In this document: one piece after another, positions 1-7,688 of the stretch
Layout of the letters: each line of letters begins with the position of its first letter
Position numbering within the stretch: position 1 is the stretch's first letter
Origin: Gammaproteobacteria bacterium
Lineage (GTDB): Bacteria; Pseudomonadota; Gammaproteobacteria; Arenicellales; JAOTYS01
Length of the DNA: 20,696 bases
Assembly (NCBI GenBank): GCA_029861795.1
Contig: JAOTYS010000029.1
Span: forward strand, 1-20,696
Direction: 5' to 3'
The notes under the pieces: generated by a model
Databases searched by the model: none
Told to the model about the DNA's origin: nothing
Seen by the model: only the letters and a program-made list of their open reading frames with translations
Program-made: the position numbers and the translations under genes

Positions 1-309
1 CGCCACTCGTGGCAAGATATTTCTTCCATAGGTGGTCGATGCAGCCAAGATATGCGTGTACCCATCTGCCACCGACACCACTACATCGGCGACATTCTCT
101 GCCAGACCATCGGCGAAATGCGCGTCGTCCGCCACTAACACTCGCGCACAGTTCGGAATCTTGGCCGCCGCCGCAGCAATGTCTTGGCATTGATGGCCTA
201 CGACTAACAGAGCCAATTCACCGCCAAATGCTTGAGCCGCTGTGATCGTGGTCAGCGTGGCTTCAGAAACGCTTTTGTTATCGTGTTCAGCTAAGACAAG
301 TACAGACAT
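1..309 (-). CDS. etfA: Electron transfer flavoprotein alpha subunit, N-terminal part (cut by window edge)
   Basis: The first 103 codons are present, starting at the ATG at 309 and running off the left edge. The translation begins MSVLVLAEHDN, the usual start of EtfA, where a flavodoxin-like N-terminal domain precedes the FAD-binding C-terminal domain, which lies outside the window. EtfA pairs with EtfB and passes electrons from acyl-CoA and other flavin dehydrogenases to ETF-ubiquinone oxidoreductase. A Shine-Dalgarno-like GAGGCG lies just upstream of the ATG. The start lies 48 bases downstream of the etfB stop on the same strand, so the two genes almost certainly form an operon. The identification rests on the N-terminus plus the etfB neighbour; the FAD site cannot be seen. 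Confidence 0.9.
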   Translation of the reverse strand, partial: MSVLVLAEHDNKSVSEATLTTITAAQAFGGELALLVVGHQCQDIAAAAAKIPNCARVLVADDAHFADGLAENVADVVVSVADGYTHILAASTTYGRNILPRVA

Positions 310-357
310 TTGTCGCCTCGTTAGTGAAATCGTCTCGGCCGCTGGGACGGACGCGAG

Positions 358-1107
358 CTAAATTACTTTTGCCTCGTTGCGAAGCTTATCCACCAATTCG
401 GCCGCGTCGTTTACACGTACACCGGCTGAGCGTTGCGGTGGGTCGGTTACCTTGAGGGTCGTCAGGCGTGGACTGATATCTACATTGAGCTCTTCAGGCC
501 GATATTGATCTATGGGTTTTTTCTTGGCTTTCATGATGTTGGGCAACGACGCGTAGCGCGGCTCATTAAGCCTTAAATCCACAGTCACAACCGCCGGTGG
601 TTTTAGTGACAACTGTTCAAGGCCTCCATCCACTTCGCGGGTCACGCTTACCGAATCATTGGACACCTGTAATTTGGAAATAAAGGTTCCTTGAGACCAA
701 CCGAGCAGCGCCGACAACATCTGACCGGTCTGGTTGCAGTCATCGTCGACGGCTTGTTTGCCCAAAATCACAAGCCCAGGAGATTCTTTTTCGACTATCG
801 CCTTAAACAGCTTAGCTACCGCCAAGGGTTCTGTGTCGCCTTCTGTAAGCACGTGAACACCGCGGTCTGCGCCCATGGCGAGCGCTGTGCGGATCGTTTC
901 TTGCACGTTTGCCGGCCCCACGGAAACTGCAATCACCTCCTCAGCCTCACCTGACTCTTTCATACGCATTGCCTGCTCAACAGCGATCTCGCAAAATGGA
1001 TTCATCGACATCTTAACGTTGGTTGATTCCACCCCGGATCCATCCGCACGGACCCGCACCTTGACGTTGGCGTCGATGACGCGCTTAACACCGACCAAAA
1101 CCTTCAT
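358..1107 (-). CDS. etfB: Electron transfer flavoprotein beta subunit
   Basis: This is a 249-residue protein, the normal EtfB length, beginning [19 protein letters not shown]. It contains the conserved block [17 protein letters not shown] and the AMP-site type segment around [17 protein letters not shown], with the C-terminal MKAKKKPI region that contacts dehydrogenase partners in the family. An in-frame start 11 codons further upstream (1140) exists, but homologous proteins begin at MKVLVG and an AGGACAG ribosome-binding sequence sits in front of this ATG. EtfB and EtfA form the heterodimeric cytosolic carrier that takes electrons from flavoprotein dehydrogenases. It is first in the etfBA operon. 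The NPFCEIAVE form is common in beta- and gammaproteobacteria. Confidence 0.96.
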   Translation of the reverse strand: MKVLVGVKRVIDANVKVRVRADGSGVESTNVKMSMNPFCEIAVEQAMRMKESGEAEEVIAVSVGPANVQETIRTALAMGADRGVHVLTEGDTEPLAVAKLFKAIVEKESPGLVILGKQAVDDDCNQTGQMLSALLGWSQGTFISKLQVSNDSVSVTREVDGGLEQLSLKPPAVVTVDLRLNEPRYASLPNIMKAKKKPIDQYRPEELNVDISPRLTTLKVTDPPQRSAGVRVNDAAELVDKLRNEAKVI

Positions 1108-1186
1108 CGTTCTGTCCTGACTATTAATAAGATCGTCCACACGGCATCACAGGTCCGCAGCAACCCCTTGAGTGATAGTGTAACCA

Positions 1187-1205
1187 GGGCCTTTCGCAAA
1201 GGCCC
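1187..1205. promoter_or_regulatory. Perfect 8-bp inverted repeat with 3-base loop
   Basis: GGGCCTTT, loop CGC, AAAGGCCC. The hairpin lies about 80 bases upstream of the etfB ATG. There is no T-run on either side, so a simple intrinsic terminator is unlikely. It could be an operator or a leader-RNA hairpin for etfBA; function is unknown. Confidence 0.4.
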
Positions 1206-1450
1206 GGTATGCTAGCGGCTTTCCGGCAGCGTCGCAATGCTGACATCACCAACGCTTAGACCAGGAATGCATTTTGCTGAGACCCACCTGTGGCCCTCGA
1301 CAAAACCCCACCGTATCCATGATGATTTCAGATCCCAGTACCAATCCAGAGTGTACAAGCGTTAATGGCGCTAGCGCATATGGGGGGGTCGCGAGCTGAC
1401 CAGACCGCCGATGCACCTCATCCGATACTTTTTGTTCTAACTAGGATTGC

Positions 1451-1455
1451 AGGAG
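1451..1455 (+). promoter_or_regulatory. Ribosome binding site that fixes the MttB-family start
   Basis: AGGAG sits 9 bases before the ATG at 1465. The open frame can be extended to a TTG at 1447, but that would put this site inside the gene, so the ATG at 1465 is preferred. Confidence 0.75.
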
Positions 1456-1464
1456 TGTCTGGGC

Positions 1465-3006
1465 ATGAGTGAACGTCGGGGACGAGGTCGAATCAGCGCA
1501 CGCGACGCACGTCGAGAGCTACGAGCACGACCTCAGATCGCGCAAGTGCCTTATATCAAGCGCCAAGTGCCGATTTATGAGCTGGCCAGCGAAGAGGTGC
1601 TAAACATTGTCGAAAACAATGCAGAGACCATCTTGCATGAGGTAGGCATAGATTTTCGCGAAGACCCAGAAGCTCTACAAATCTGGAAAGATGCCGGCGC
1701 AGATGTGAAGGGCGACCGAGTGCGGTTCCCGAAAGGCATGTGTAGATCGCTGATTCAGGCCACAGCCCCAAAGGAATTCACCCAACACGCCCGCAACGCT
1801 GAGCGCAGCGTCCTGATCGGCGGCGATAATGCGGTGTTCGTGCCCGCCTATGGGCCGCCGTTTATTCGCAACCTAGAGGAAGGCAGGCGCTACGCCAACA
1901 TCGAAGATTTCCGTAACTTCGTAAAGCTGACCTATATGTCGCCTTCGCTGCACCACTCCGGTGGCACACTTTGCGAGCCAGTGGATTTGCCGGTGAACAA
2001 ACGCCACCTCGACATGGTGTACAGCCACATCAAGTATAGTGATAAGCCTTTTATGGGCTCGGTGACGGCGCCGGAACGCGCACAGGACACAGTAGATATG
2101 GCAAAGATCGTTTTCGGTGACGAATTTGTCGAAAGGAATACCGTCATTACGAGTCTGATTAACGCCAATTCCCCCATGACATTCGACGGCACAATGTTGG
2201 GAGCGGCTAAGGTCTACGCTCGAAACAACCAAGCCACCATGATCTCACCCTTTATCCTCGCTGGCGCCATGTCGCCGGTGACGGTGCTCGGCACTTGCGC
2301 CCAGTTGTTCGCCGAAGCCCTGGCGGGCATGGCATTTGTGCAGCTGGTGCGCCCGGGCGCGCCGGTGGTGTTCGGCACCTTTGGCAGCTCCATCTCAATG
2401 CAGTCCGGCGCTCCCACCTTTGGCACACCGGAGCCAGCCATGGTGTTGTTCATCTCTGCTGCGTTATCGCGGCGGCTGGGGGTGCCGTTTCGCAGCGGTG
2501 GCGGGCTATGCGCATCAAAAATCCCAGATGCACAAGCGGCCTACGAATCTGCTAACACTCTACAAAGCGCGATGCTTGCTGGGGTCAATTTCATGCTACA
2601 TACCGCTGGGTGGTTAGAGGGTGGTCTGGTAATGGGATACGAAAAGTTCATCTTAGATGCCGATCAGGCCGGCATGATGCAAGTATTTCTCGGTGGCATA
2701 GATGCATCGGAGAACGGCCAGGCCATGGACGCGATTCGGGAAGTCGGGCCGGGACAACATTTTCTCGGATGCGCCCATACCCAAGCCAACTTTGAGACCG
2801 CTTTCTATCGCTCTAAGATTGCCGATAACAACAGTTTCGAGCAGTGGGAAGCCGACGGTGGTTTGGATGCGGCACAACGTGCACAAGAGATCTGGAAGCA
2901 AATGTTGAGGGAATATGAACCGCCCCCAATAGATCCGTCGGTTGACGAGGCCTTGTTGGCGTTCATCCAACAACGCAAGGACTCTTCCCCCGACTCGAGC
3001 TATTGA
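1465..3006 (+). CDS. MttB-family (trimethylamine methyltransferase-like) corrinoid methyltransferase, non-pyrrolysine
   Basis: This is a 513-residue protein of the MttB superfamily (COG5598, PF06253). Family features seen include an N-terminal helical region (YELASEEVLNIVENNAETILHEVGIDF) and the glycine-rich barrel stretches FGTFGSSISMQSGAPTFGTPEP and RSGGGLCASKIPDAQAAYESA. There is no internal in-frame TAG, so it is not the pyrrolysine form of methanogen MttB. Studied non-pyrrolysine relatives (for example MtgB) move a methyl group from glycine betaine or similar quaternary amines to a cobalamin-binding corrinoid protein. The substrate here is not readable, and no corrinoid protein or methyl-tetrahydrofolate transferase gene is in the window. 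It is convergent with the hydantoinase/oxoprolinase-family gene and separated from it by a hairpin. Basic, arginine-rich first 30 residues are unusual but common in bacterial homologs. Confidence 0.9.
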   Translation: MSERRGRGRISARDARRELRARPQIAQVPYIKRQVPIYELASEEVLNIVENNAETILHEVGIDFREDPEALQIWKDAGADVKGDRVRFPKGMCRSLIQATAPKEFTQHARNAERSVLIGGDNAVFVPAYGPPFIRNLEEGRRYANIEDFRNFVKLTYMSPSLHHSGGTLCEPVDLPVNKRHLDMVYSHIKYSDKPFMGSVTAPERAQDTVDMAKIVFGDEFVERNTVITSLINANSPMTFDGTMLGAAKVYARNNQATMISPFILAGAMSPVTVLGTCAQLFAEALAGMAFVQLVRPGAPVVFGTFGSSISMQSGAPTFGTPEPAMVLFISAALSRRLGVPFRSGGGLCASKIPDAQAAYESANTLQSAMLAGVNFMLHTAGWLEGGLVMGYEKFILDADQAGMMQVFLGGIDASENGQAMDAIREVGPGQHFLGCAHTQANFETAFYRSKIADNNSFEQWEADGGLDAAQRAQEIWKQMLREYEPPPIDPSVDEALLAFIQQRKDSSPDSSY

Positions 3007-3017
3007 CTCGCAGCCAA

Positions 3018-3035
3018 ATTCGCCATTGGGCGAAT
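3018..3035. terminator. Hairpin between two convergent stop codons
   Basis: ATTCGCC, loop ATTG, GGCGAAT is a perfect 7-bp stem lying in the 32 bases between the stop of the MttB-family gene (3006) and the stop of the opposing ATPase gene (3039). T-rich bases follow in both directions (CTTCT on plus, TTTGG on minus), fitting a bidirectional terminator of moderate strength. Confidence 0.6.
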
Positions 3036-3038
3036 CTT

Positions 3039-5081
3039 CTACATCGGTAATTGCAGATCGCCCTGAACGGCTGAATCCTCTCGTGCGGCGTCGACAGTGG
3101 TGTTTCGCGGTCGACCTGTGGCGGTAGAGACGATCTTGGATTCTACAAATATCTGACCACCACTAGGATCACGCACAACGCTATCGTTGCGCTCGGTCTT
3201 GGTCTGCACACGAGTAGCACCCGCACGCAGCGCTTGCTCTTGTGCTAAACGGCTAGTCTCATTGGTGGCATAGCTCGCCGCTTGCTCGAGCTCGGTAAAT
3301 GTCTCGACGGTATTTGGGCCGTGGACTCGAAATTTGTCATCGCCAAACGGTGTGATAACTACATGCACTTTTTTCACCACTGCCCCCACCACTGCCCCAA
3401 TGGCATTAGCTACTGATGCGTGCTCTATAGCACATAGCCGCGTGCCTAAGCGTTTGGCGATGACTGGGTAATAGGTGTCCACCGGTGCGCCAATCGCTGC
3501 GATAGGTTTGTTAAGCGTAATTTTCACATCTAGCAAGTCCCATTCCTCGATCATCCCCAACGCACGATCAATCAGCTCCCGCTGGGGTTGCGCTAGCTCA
3601 CGAATAACTTGCTGCTTCTGTTCGGCTAAGGCGGTGATTACCAAAGCGCGGGCCGACTCCATCGAGACCCTATGCAACACATGTTCGCAAAACTTCGTCT
3701 CATCGCCCCATGGGCCTAGCGTAATGTTTTCCGCCTGGGCACGAAAAATCCTTGCGCCGAGACGAGCAGCCTCCACGCACCAGGTGTGCTGATGGTCTAG
3801 CACATGGGCGGCGTCACTAGGAGTGAAGCCAGCGACAGCCACCAGCCCTCGTTGCGCCAATTTGTCTAAGGGTCGTTCATAGGTGTGGTCTGGCAGTAAG
3901 TCCGCTAACGCCGTCGGTGCCCTATCCAAAGACTGCAATAGCCTGCGCTGATTCGACGACAAAACTATGTCCTGCGCCGGTTGACGCAAGCGCCATGCAA
4001 ACTTTCCAAAGTAATCCTTGGCGCTTTGACGACTTTGCTCTTCGAGCAAATCGAGAATGCGTGGGAATTGTGACCCCAACAGACTCAATGGCACAACACG
4101 TCTCGGTCCGATCAGCAAGCCCTTGCGATGATCGATATGGATTTGGCTATCCCCCCCAAGTCCGAAAGTATGTACTTGTGCGGCCTCGACCATAGTACGC
4201 CACCCCCCCACAAGTGCACCGTCGCGATTGAGTACCGGCAATCCACCTCGCAACAAAGCGATGTCCGTGGTGGTTCCACCCATATCGCTCACAATCACGT
4301 CGTCCTCCCCAGAAAGATGGCGCGCGCCTATGAGGCTGGCAGCGGGGCCGGACAAGATTGTCTCCACCGGCGCGTGAAGGGCAACTTCGGCAGTGACCAG
4401 AGATCCATCACCCTTGACCACCATAAGCGGTGCTTTGATCCCCCGTGTGAGTAACATTCCTTCCACCGCCTGAATGAGCTGGGCCAGCAATGGGATTAGA
4501 CGTGCATTCAGCGCGGCCGTGAGGGCACGTCGGGGAACGTCCAAGTTCGCACTCAACTGGTGTCCGCACGCGACAGGTAGACCAGTTTTGCGTTGCACTA
4601 GGTCGAGCACCGCCAACTCGTGAGCTGGGTTACGCACTGAAAAATAACCGGCGACGGCGAACGCACGCGCTGACGGTCCGTGTTCTGCGATGGCGCGCTC
4701 CAGTGCGGCCAAGTCTAGCGGTTCCTGTTCTTCCCCAGACGCGGTGTGCCCCCCCGCTAGAAAAACCGCGGGGTCACCGCCCAATGCATGACCCAGCCCA
4801 GCCCGATCCAGACTCTGCTTGGGACAGCCAAGCAACAACAGACAAATTGGACTGCCTTGTCCTTCAACAATTGCATTGGTAGCGAGGGTAGTCGACAGAG
4901 AAACCATGGTCACCGCGGCTGCGTTGTCCCCCAGAACCTGATCTACCGCTTGCTGCACACCTACCGCTAGATCGTCCTTAGTCGTCAGCGACTTTGACGA
5001 AGCCACGACCTGGTAGGACTCATCCAGCAAAACCGCGTCGGTATAAGTGCCGCCTGTATCGATTCCAAGAAAGTAGGACAT
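3039..5081 (-). CDS. Hydantoinase/oxoprolinase family ATPase (HyuA-like)
   Basis: This 680-residue protein starts MSYFLGIDTGGTYTDAVLL. The DTGGTYTD motif (residues 8-15) is the phosphate-1 signature of the N-terminal domain (PF05378) and VSDMGGTTTDIALL is the second phosphate motif of the hydantoinase A domain (PF01968), so it belongs to the actin-like ATPase superfamily. Family members use ATP to open hydantoins or 5-oxoproline, usually with a HyuB partner; no HyuB gene is adjacent. The length matches a stand-alone HyuA subunit. A longer form from a GTG at 5123, preceded by AGGG, is possible but would run into the repeat array; the conserved N-terminus favours 5081. It shares a divergent promoter region with the class III aminotransferase and is convergent with the MttB-like gene. 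Substrate unknown. Reductive activators of corrinoid proteins belong to the same ATPase superfamily, but I see no iron-sulfur motif here. Confidence 0.85.
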   Translation of the reverse strand: MSYFLGIDTGGTYTDAVLLDESYQVVASSKSLTTKDDLAVGVQQAVDQVLGDNAAAVTMVSLSTTLATNAIVEGQGSPICLLLLGCPKQSLDRAGLGHALGGDPAVFLAGGHTASGEEQEPLDLAALERAIAEHGPSARAFAVAGYFSVRNPAHELAVLDLVQRKTGLPVACGHQLSANLDVPRRALTAALNARLIPLLAQLIQAVEGMLLTRGIKAPLMVVKGDGSLVTAEVALHAPVETILSGPAASLIGARHLSGEDDVIVSDMGGTTTDIALLRGGLPVLNRDGALVGGWRTMVEAAQVHTFGLGGDSQIHIDHRKGLLIGPRRVVPLSLLGSQFPRILDLLEEQSRQSAKDYFGKFAWRLRQPAQDIVLSSNQRRLLQSLDRAPTALADLLPDHTYERPLDKLAQRGLVAVAGFTPSDAAHVLDHQHTWCVEAARLGARIFRAQAENITLGPWGDETKFCEHVLHRVSMESARALVITALAEQKQQVIRELAQPQRELIDRALGMIEEWDLLDVKITLNKPIAAIGAPVDTYYPVIAKRLGTRLCAIEHASVANAIGAVVGAVVKKVHVVITPFGDDKFRVHGPNTVETFTELEQAASYATNETSRLAQEQALRAGATRVQTKTERNDSVVRDPSGGQIFVESKIVSTATGRPRNTTVDAAREDSAVQGDLQLPM

Positions 5082-5128
5082 TTCAGCCACAGAGCCTGGA
5101 CGAGAACTTGCGAACGCTACCACCTTGC

Positions 5129-5247
5129 CCTGAGATTTGCATCAAATCATCGGCCTGCCACATGCTAAGGTAATTGTCGCCTGAGATTTGCATCAAATCA
5201 TCGGCCCGCCACATGCTAAGGTAATTGCCAACTAGGTTTGCATCAAA
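5129..5247. repeat. Tandem 51-bp repeat with palindromic core (probable operator array)
   Basis: Two near-identical 48-base copies (5129-5176 and 5180-5227, one mismatch, period 51) are followed by a degenerate third copy around 5230-5265. Each good copy contains the perfect palindrome GATTTG-CAT-CAAATC (5134-5148 and 5185-5199). The third keeps TTTG-CAT-CAAA (5237-5247). The sites are spaced about 51, then 50, bases apart, close to five turns of DNA, and lie between two divergent genes. This arrangement suggests cooperative binding sites of a dimeric repressor or activator controlling the ATPase gene and the aminotransferase gene. Confidence 0.65.
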
Positions 5248-5322
5248 GCGTTAACCCACAACATACAAAAACTAAACGCTGTTCCCGATATTGCAACAAG
5301 TTTGGCCGGATTAGCACCAGGC

Positions 5323-5349
5323 TTAACGGCAGTCGTGTTCAAATATAAT
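5323..5349 (+). promoter_or_regulatory. Candidate promoter for the aminotransferase gene
   Basis: A perfect -10 hexamer TATAAT lies at 5344-5349, with a weak -35-like TTAACG at 5323-5328 and a 15-base spacer. A transcript starting near 5356 would give a leader of roughly 87 bases before the ATG at 5443 and would exclude the upstream TTG at 5302 as the start codon. The spacer is short, so this is tentative. Confidence 0.35.
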
Positions 5350-5442
5350 TGTCTTTGGAATGAATCGCGTCATAGAATCCCAGATAAGTTTTCGGGCATG
5401 GATCGCGATCCCTATCATCCAAAGCTACCAGGATTCTCAACT

Positions 5443-6813
5443 ATGTCTTATGCACCCAATTCCCTAGCCGCCAAAGACGTCACCTACGCACTCCACCCAT
5501 ATACCAACTTGGCACTTCATGAAGAGCGCGGCCCGCTCATCATGACTCGCGGTGAGGGTATTTACCTGTGGGATGAAGACGACAATAAGTATATAGATGG
5601 TCTCGCTGGATTGTGGTGTACCTCTTTGGGCTTTAGCGAGGAACGTCTAATCAAGGCGGCAATGCGACAATTGGGAACCTTGCCGTATGCCCACACTTTT
5701 GCTCATCGTTCCACTGTACCGGTTATCGAACTCTCCGAAAAGCTGATCAAGATCGCACCAAAACCCATGGCGAAGGTTTTTTTTACCAATTCCGGATCAG
5801 AGGCGGTGGACACGGCCATCAAATTTGTTTGGTATTACAACAACGGCCGTGGCAAACGCGAGAAGAAAAAAATCATCTCAAGGCGACGCGGCTATCACGG
5901 CGTGACTATTGCTGCGGGGAGTCTCACCGCGATTCCATTAATGCAAAATGATTTTGATCCCCTAGACCGAATGCTGCATACCGATACGCCCAATTACTAT
6001 CGCTACGCGGAGCAAGACGAGACTGAGGAAGAATTCGCCAGTCGCCTGGCGGAAAATCTAGACAAGTTAATAACACAGGAAGGTCCAGATACCATTGGCG
6101 CGTTCATCGCGGAACCAGTGATGGGTGCCGGCGGCGTGATCCCTCCGCCGGCCAATTACTTTGAGAAGATCCAAGAAGTTTTAAAGCGCCACGATGTGTT
6201 GATGATCGCCGATGAAGTCATCTGCGGCTTTGGTCGTACCGCAAATATGTGGGGCTCTCAGACCTACGGGATTACACCGGACATCGTCACCTGCGCGAAG
6301 CAGCTGTCGTCCGCTTACTTGCCCATCGCAGCCGTGATGATCTCTGACAATGTTTATCAAGTCTTCGTCGAACAGAGTCGCAAGCATGGGGCGTTAGGCA
6401 TGGGCTTCACCTATGGTGGCCACCCTGTATCCGCGGCAGTGGCGCTGGAAACACTAACCATATATGAAGAGCGTAATATCGTGGGAGACGTACGTAAAAA
6501 GACGCCGCGCTTTCAGGAACGACTACAGGCGTTGGGAGAACATTCGCTGGTAGGCGAAGCGCGCGGTGTAGGCCTCATCGGTGGACTAGAAATCGTGGCA
6601 AACAAACAAACTAAAGAGCTGTACCCACCGACTTTAAAATCCGCGCAGGTGATCGCCGATAAAGCACTGACCCACGGACTTATCGTTCGGCCGCTGCCCA
6701 GCGACACCGTCGGCATTTGTCCGCCACTCATCATCACTGAGAGCGAGATCGATGATCTTTTCGATCGCCTTCAGCTAGCGTTAGACGAAGCGCTACCTGT
6801 AATTCAAATCTAA
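5443..6813 (+). CDS. Class III PLP-dependent omega-aminotransferase
   Basis: This 456-residue protein is a full-length class III aminotransferase (PF00202). Motifs in order: FTNSGSEA (114-121), GYHG (150-153), the PLP-pyridine Asp in IADEVICGFGRT (255-266), and the Schiff-base Lys286 in TCAKQLSSAYLP. Members transfer an omega-amino group from substrates such as beta-alanine, putrescine, taurine or 2,4-diaminobutyrate to pyruvate or 2-oxoglutarate; the sequence does not settle which. The ATG at 5443 has AGGA nine bases upstream and gives the usual N-terminus; a 47-codon extension to a TTG at 5302 is unlike the family and crosses the candidate promoter. The gene is divergent from the hydantoinase-like ATPase across a repeat array, implying shared control. 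Diaminobutyrate from the eutE product is a conceivable substrate (inference). Confidence 0.92.
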   Translation: MSYAPNSLAAKDVTYALHPYTNLALHEERGPLIMTRGEGIYLWDEDDNKYIDGLAGLWCTSLGFSEERLIKAAMRQLGTLPYAHTFAHRSTVPVIELSEKLIKIAPKPMAKVFFTNSGSEAVDTAIKFVWYYNNGRGKREKKKIISRRRGYHGVTIAAGSLTAIPLMQNDFDPLDRMLHTDTPNYYRYAEQDETEEEFASRLAENLDKLITQEGPDTIGAFIAEPVMGAGGVIPPPANYFEKIQEVLKRHDVLMIADEVICGFGRTANMWGSQTYGITPDIVTCAKQLSSAYLPIAAVMISDNVYQVFVEQSRKHGALGMGFTYGGHPVSAAVALETLTIYEERNIVGDVRKKTPRFQERLQALGEHSLVGEARGVGLIGGLEIVANKQTKELYPPTLKSAQVIADKALTHGLIVRPLPSDTVGICPPLIITESEIDDLFDRLQLALDEALPVIQI

Positions 6814-6840
6814 CTCTAAAGTTATCGTCACGATTCTCTC

Positions 6841-6866
6841 TGCTGACAACTGAAATGTTATCAGCA
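6841..6866 (+). terminator. Stem-loop after the aminotransferase gene
   Basis: TGCTGACAAC, loop TGAAAT, GTTATCAGCA form a 10-bp stem with one mismatch, 27 bases after the stop codon. There is no T-tract, so it may stabilise the mRNA end or be a weak terminator. Confidence 0.35.
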
Positions 6867-7079
6867 TCGCTATCAACATGAGGTGAGTACATTCATCGAG
6901 TCGTTACGAATGTCGATACATTAGGCCGAGAGCTAGTCTGTGTTAACTCCTTCGGCATTGTGGATAATGCGCGCGAACATTTCTTAAACGGTGGCTGGCC
7001 AACGACATGGCAAGTTATAATCAAGCGGAGGAGTCGTTACGACGACGGCGTTATCTTAAACCACCGACTTAACAACACC

Positions 7080-7085
7080 GGGAGG
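7080..7085 (+). promoter_or_regulatory. Strong ribosome binding site deciding the mscL start
   Basis: GGGAGG lies 6 bases before the ATG at 7092 and overrules the longer in-frame extension beginning at 6960. Confidence 0.75.
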
Positions 7086-7091
7086 CACCCG

Positions 7092-7511
7092 ATGATTAAA
7101 GAATTCAAAGAATTTGTGATGCGGGGAAATGTAGTTGATATGGCCGTTGGCATAGTTATCGGTGCGGCGTTTGGCACCATCATCAAATCCTTAGTAGACG
7201 ACGTAATCATGCCACCCATTGGTTTACTGCTAGGCGGCGTAGACTTCTCCGACTTGTTCATGGTGCTCAAGCAAGGCGCGACCGCTGCCCCGTATGCAGG
7301 CCTCGAGGCAGCGAAAGAAGCTGGGGCTGTCACCATCAACTACGGTGCGTTTATCAATACGATAATTACCTTCCTCATAGTGGCCTTTGCGATCTTTATA
7401 CTCATAAGAAACTTAAACAAAATGCAAAAGCAAGAGGAAGAACCGCCGGCCGAGCCCCCTAAAGAAGAAGTGTTACTAACGGAAATCCGCGACATCCTCA
7501 AACAGAAGTAG
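7092..7511 (+). CDS. mscL: Large-conductance mechanosensitive channel
   Basis: This 139-residue protein is of normal MscL length. The N-terminal amphipathic helix [20 protein letters not shown] leads into the pore-lining first membrane helix ([20 protein letters not shown]). A periplasmic loop with [10 protein letters not shown] comes next, then the second helix ([21 protein letters not shown]) and a charged, proline-containing cytoplasmic tail ending in the helical bundle ([12 protein letters not shown]). MscL forms a homopentamer in the inner membrane that opens on hypo-osmotic shock to release solutes, including compatible solutes. It appears to be a single-gene unit, with hairpins before and after it. 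Its position between catabolic genes for possible osmolytes is suggestive but MscL is found in many contexts. Confidence 0.97.
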   Translation: MIKEFKEFVMRGNVVDMAVGIVIGAAFGTIIKSLVDDVIMPPIGLLLGGVDFSDLFMVLKQGATAAPYAGLEAAKEAGAVTINYGAFINTIITFLIVAFAIFILIRNLNKMQKQEEEPPAEPPKEEVLLTEIRDILKQK

Positions 7512-7522
7512 CGCTTACGATT

Positions 7523-7565
7523 CAGCCAGATCCCGGCGGAGTCTTCCCCCACAGGGGCGTGGCTG
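7523..7565 (+). terminator. Possible terminator of mscL
   Basis: An outer stem CAGCCA...TGGCTG (7523-7528 with 7560-7565) encloses a small hairpin CCCC-ACA-GGGG (7547-7557). A T-containing ATTGTTG follows. The structure is imperfect with asymmetric internal loops, so the call is weak. Confidence 0.35.
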
Positions 7566-7688
7566 ATTGTTGCATGCGTTCACAGCCGTCTCAAAAGTTA
7601 GCCAGCACTGGATCGCGCTTGTCTACAGCCGTAGAATGAGCAGCGAGCATTTTTGGCCCGACGAAGGCAAATCTCGGAGATATCCGAT

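Larger units (their letters stand above)
1108..1464. other. Divergent intergenic region between etfB and the MttB-family gene
   Basis: These 357 bases hold no credible gene. They must contain the etfBA promoter (minus) and the promoter of the methyltransferase (plus), but I could not pick convincing -35/-10 pairs. Visible structure: a perfect 8-3-8 inverted repeat at 1187-1205, a 10-bp palindrome GCGCTAGCGC at 1368-1377, and a run of seven G at about 1382-1388. Confidence 0.6.
6814..7091. other. Intergenic region between the aminotransferase and mscL
   Basis: These 278 bases have no credible separate gene; an in-frame extension of mscL from 6960 lacks family similarity and a ribosome-binding site. 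A hairpin (6841-6866) follows the aminotransferase. A small inverted repeat AATGT-CGAT-ACATT lies at 6909-6922, and a GATAAT at 6963-6968 could be the -10 element of mscL, with only a poor -35 (TGTTAA, 6941-6946). Confidence 0.5.

Noticed and set aside
1873..2232. 119-residue minus-strand open frame inside the MttB-like gene
   Set aside because: It is antisense to conserved barrel motifs with no recognisable domain.
1465..3006. Pyrrolysine-containing methyltransferase
   Set aside because: The frame has no internal TAG and stops at TGA; it is the ordinary, non-pyrrolysine branch.
5129..5265. CRISPR-like repeats
   Set aside because: There are only two good copies with a 3-base gap and one decayed copy, with no variable spacers and no cas genes; it is a tandem duplication with palindromic cores.
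6960..7091. N-terminal extension of MscL
   Set aside because: The extra 44 residues do not resemble MscL, and a strong GGGAGG site directs the start to 7092.
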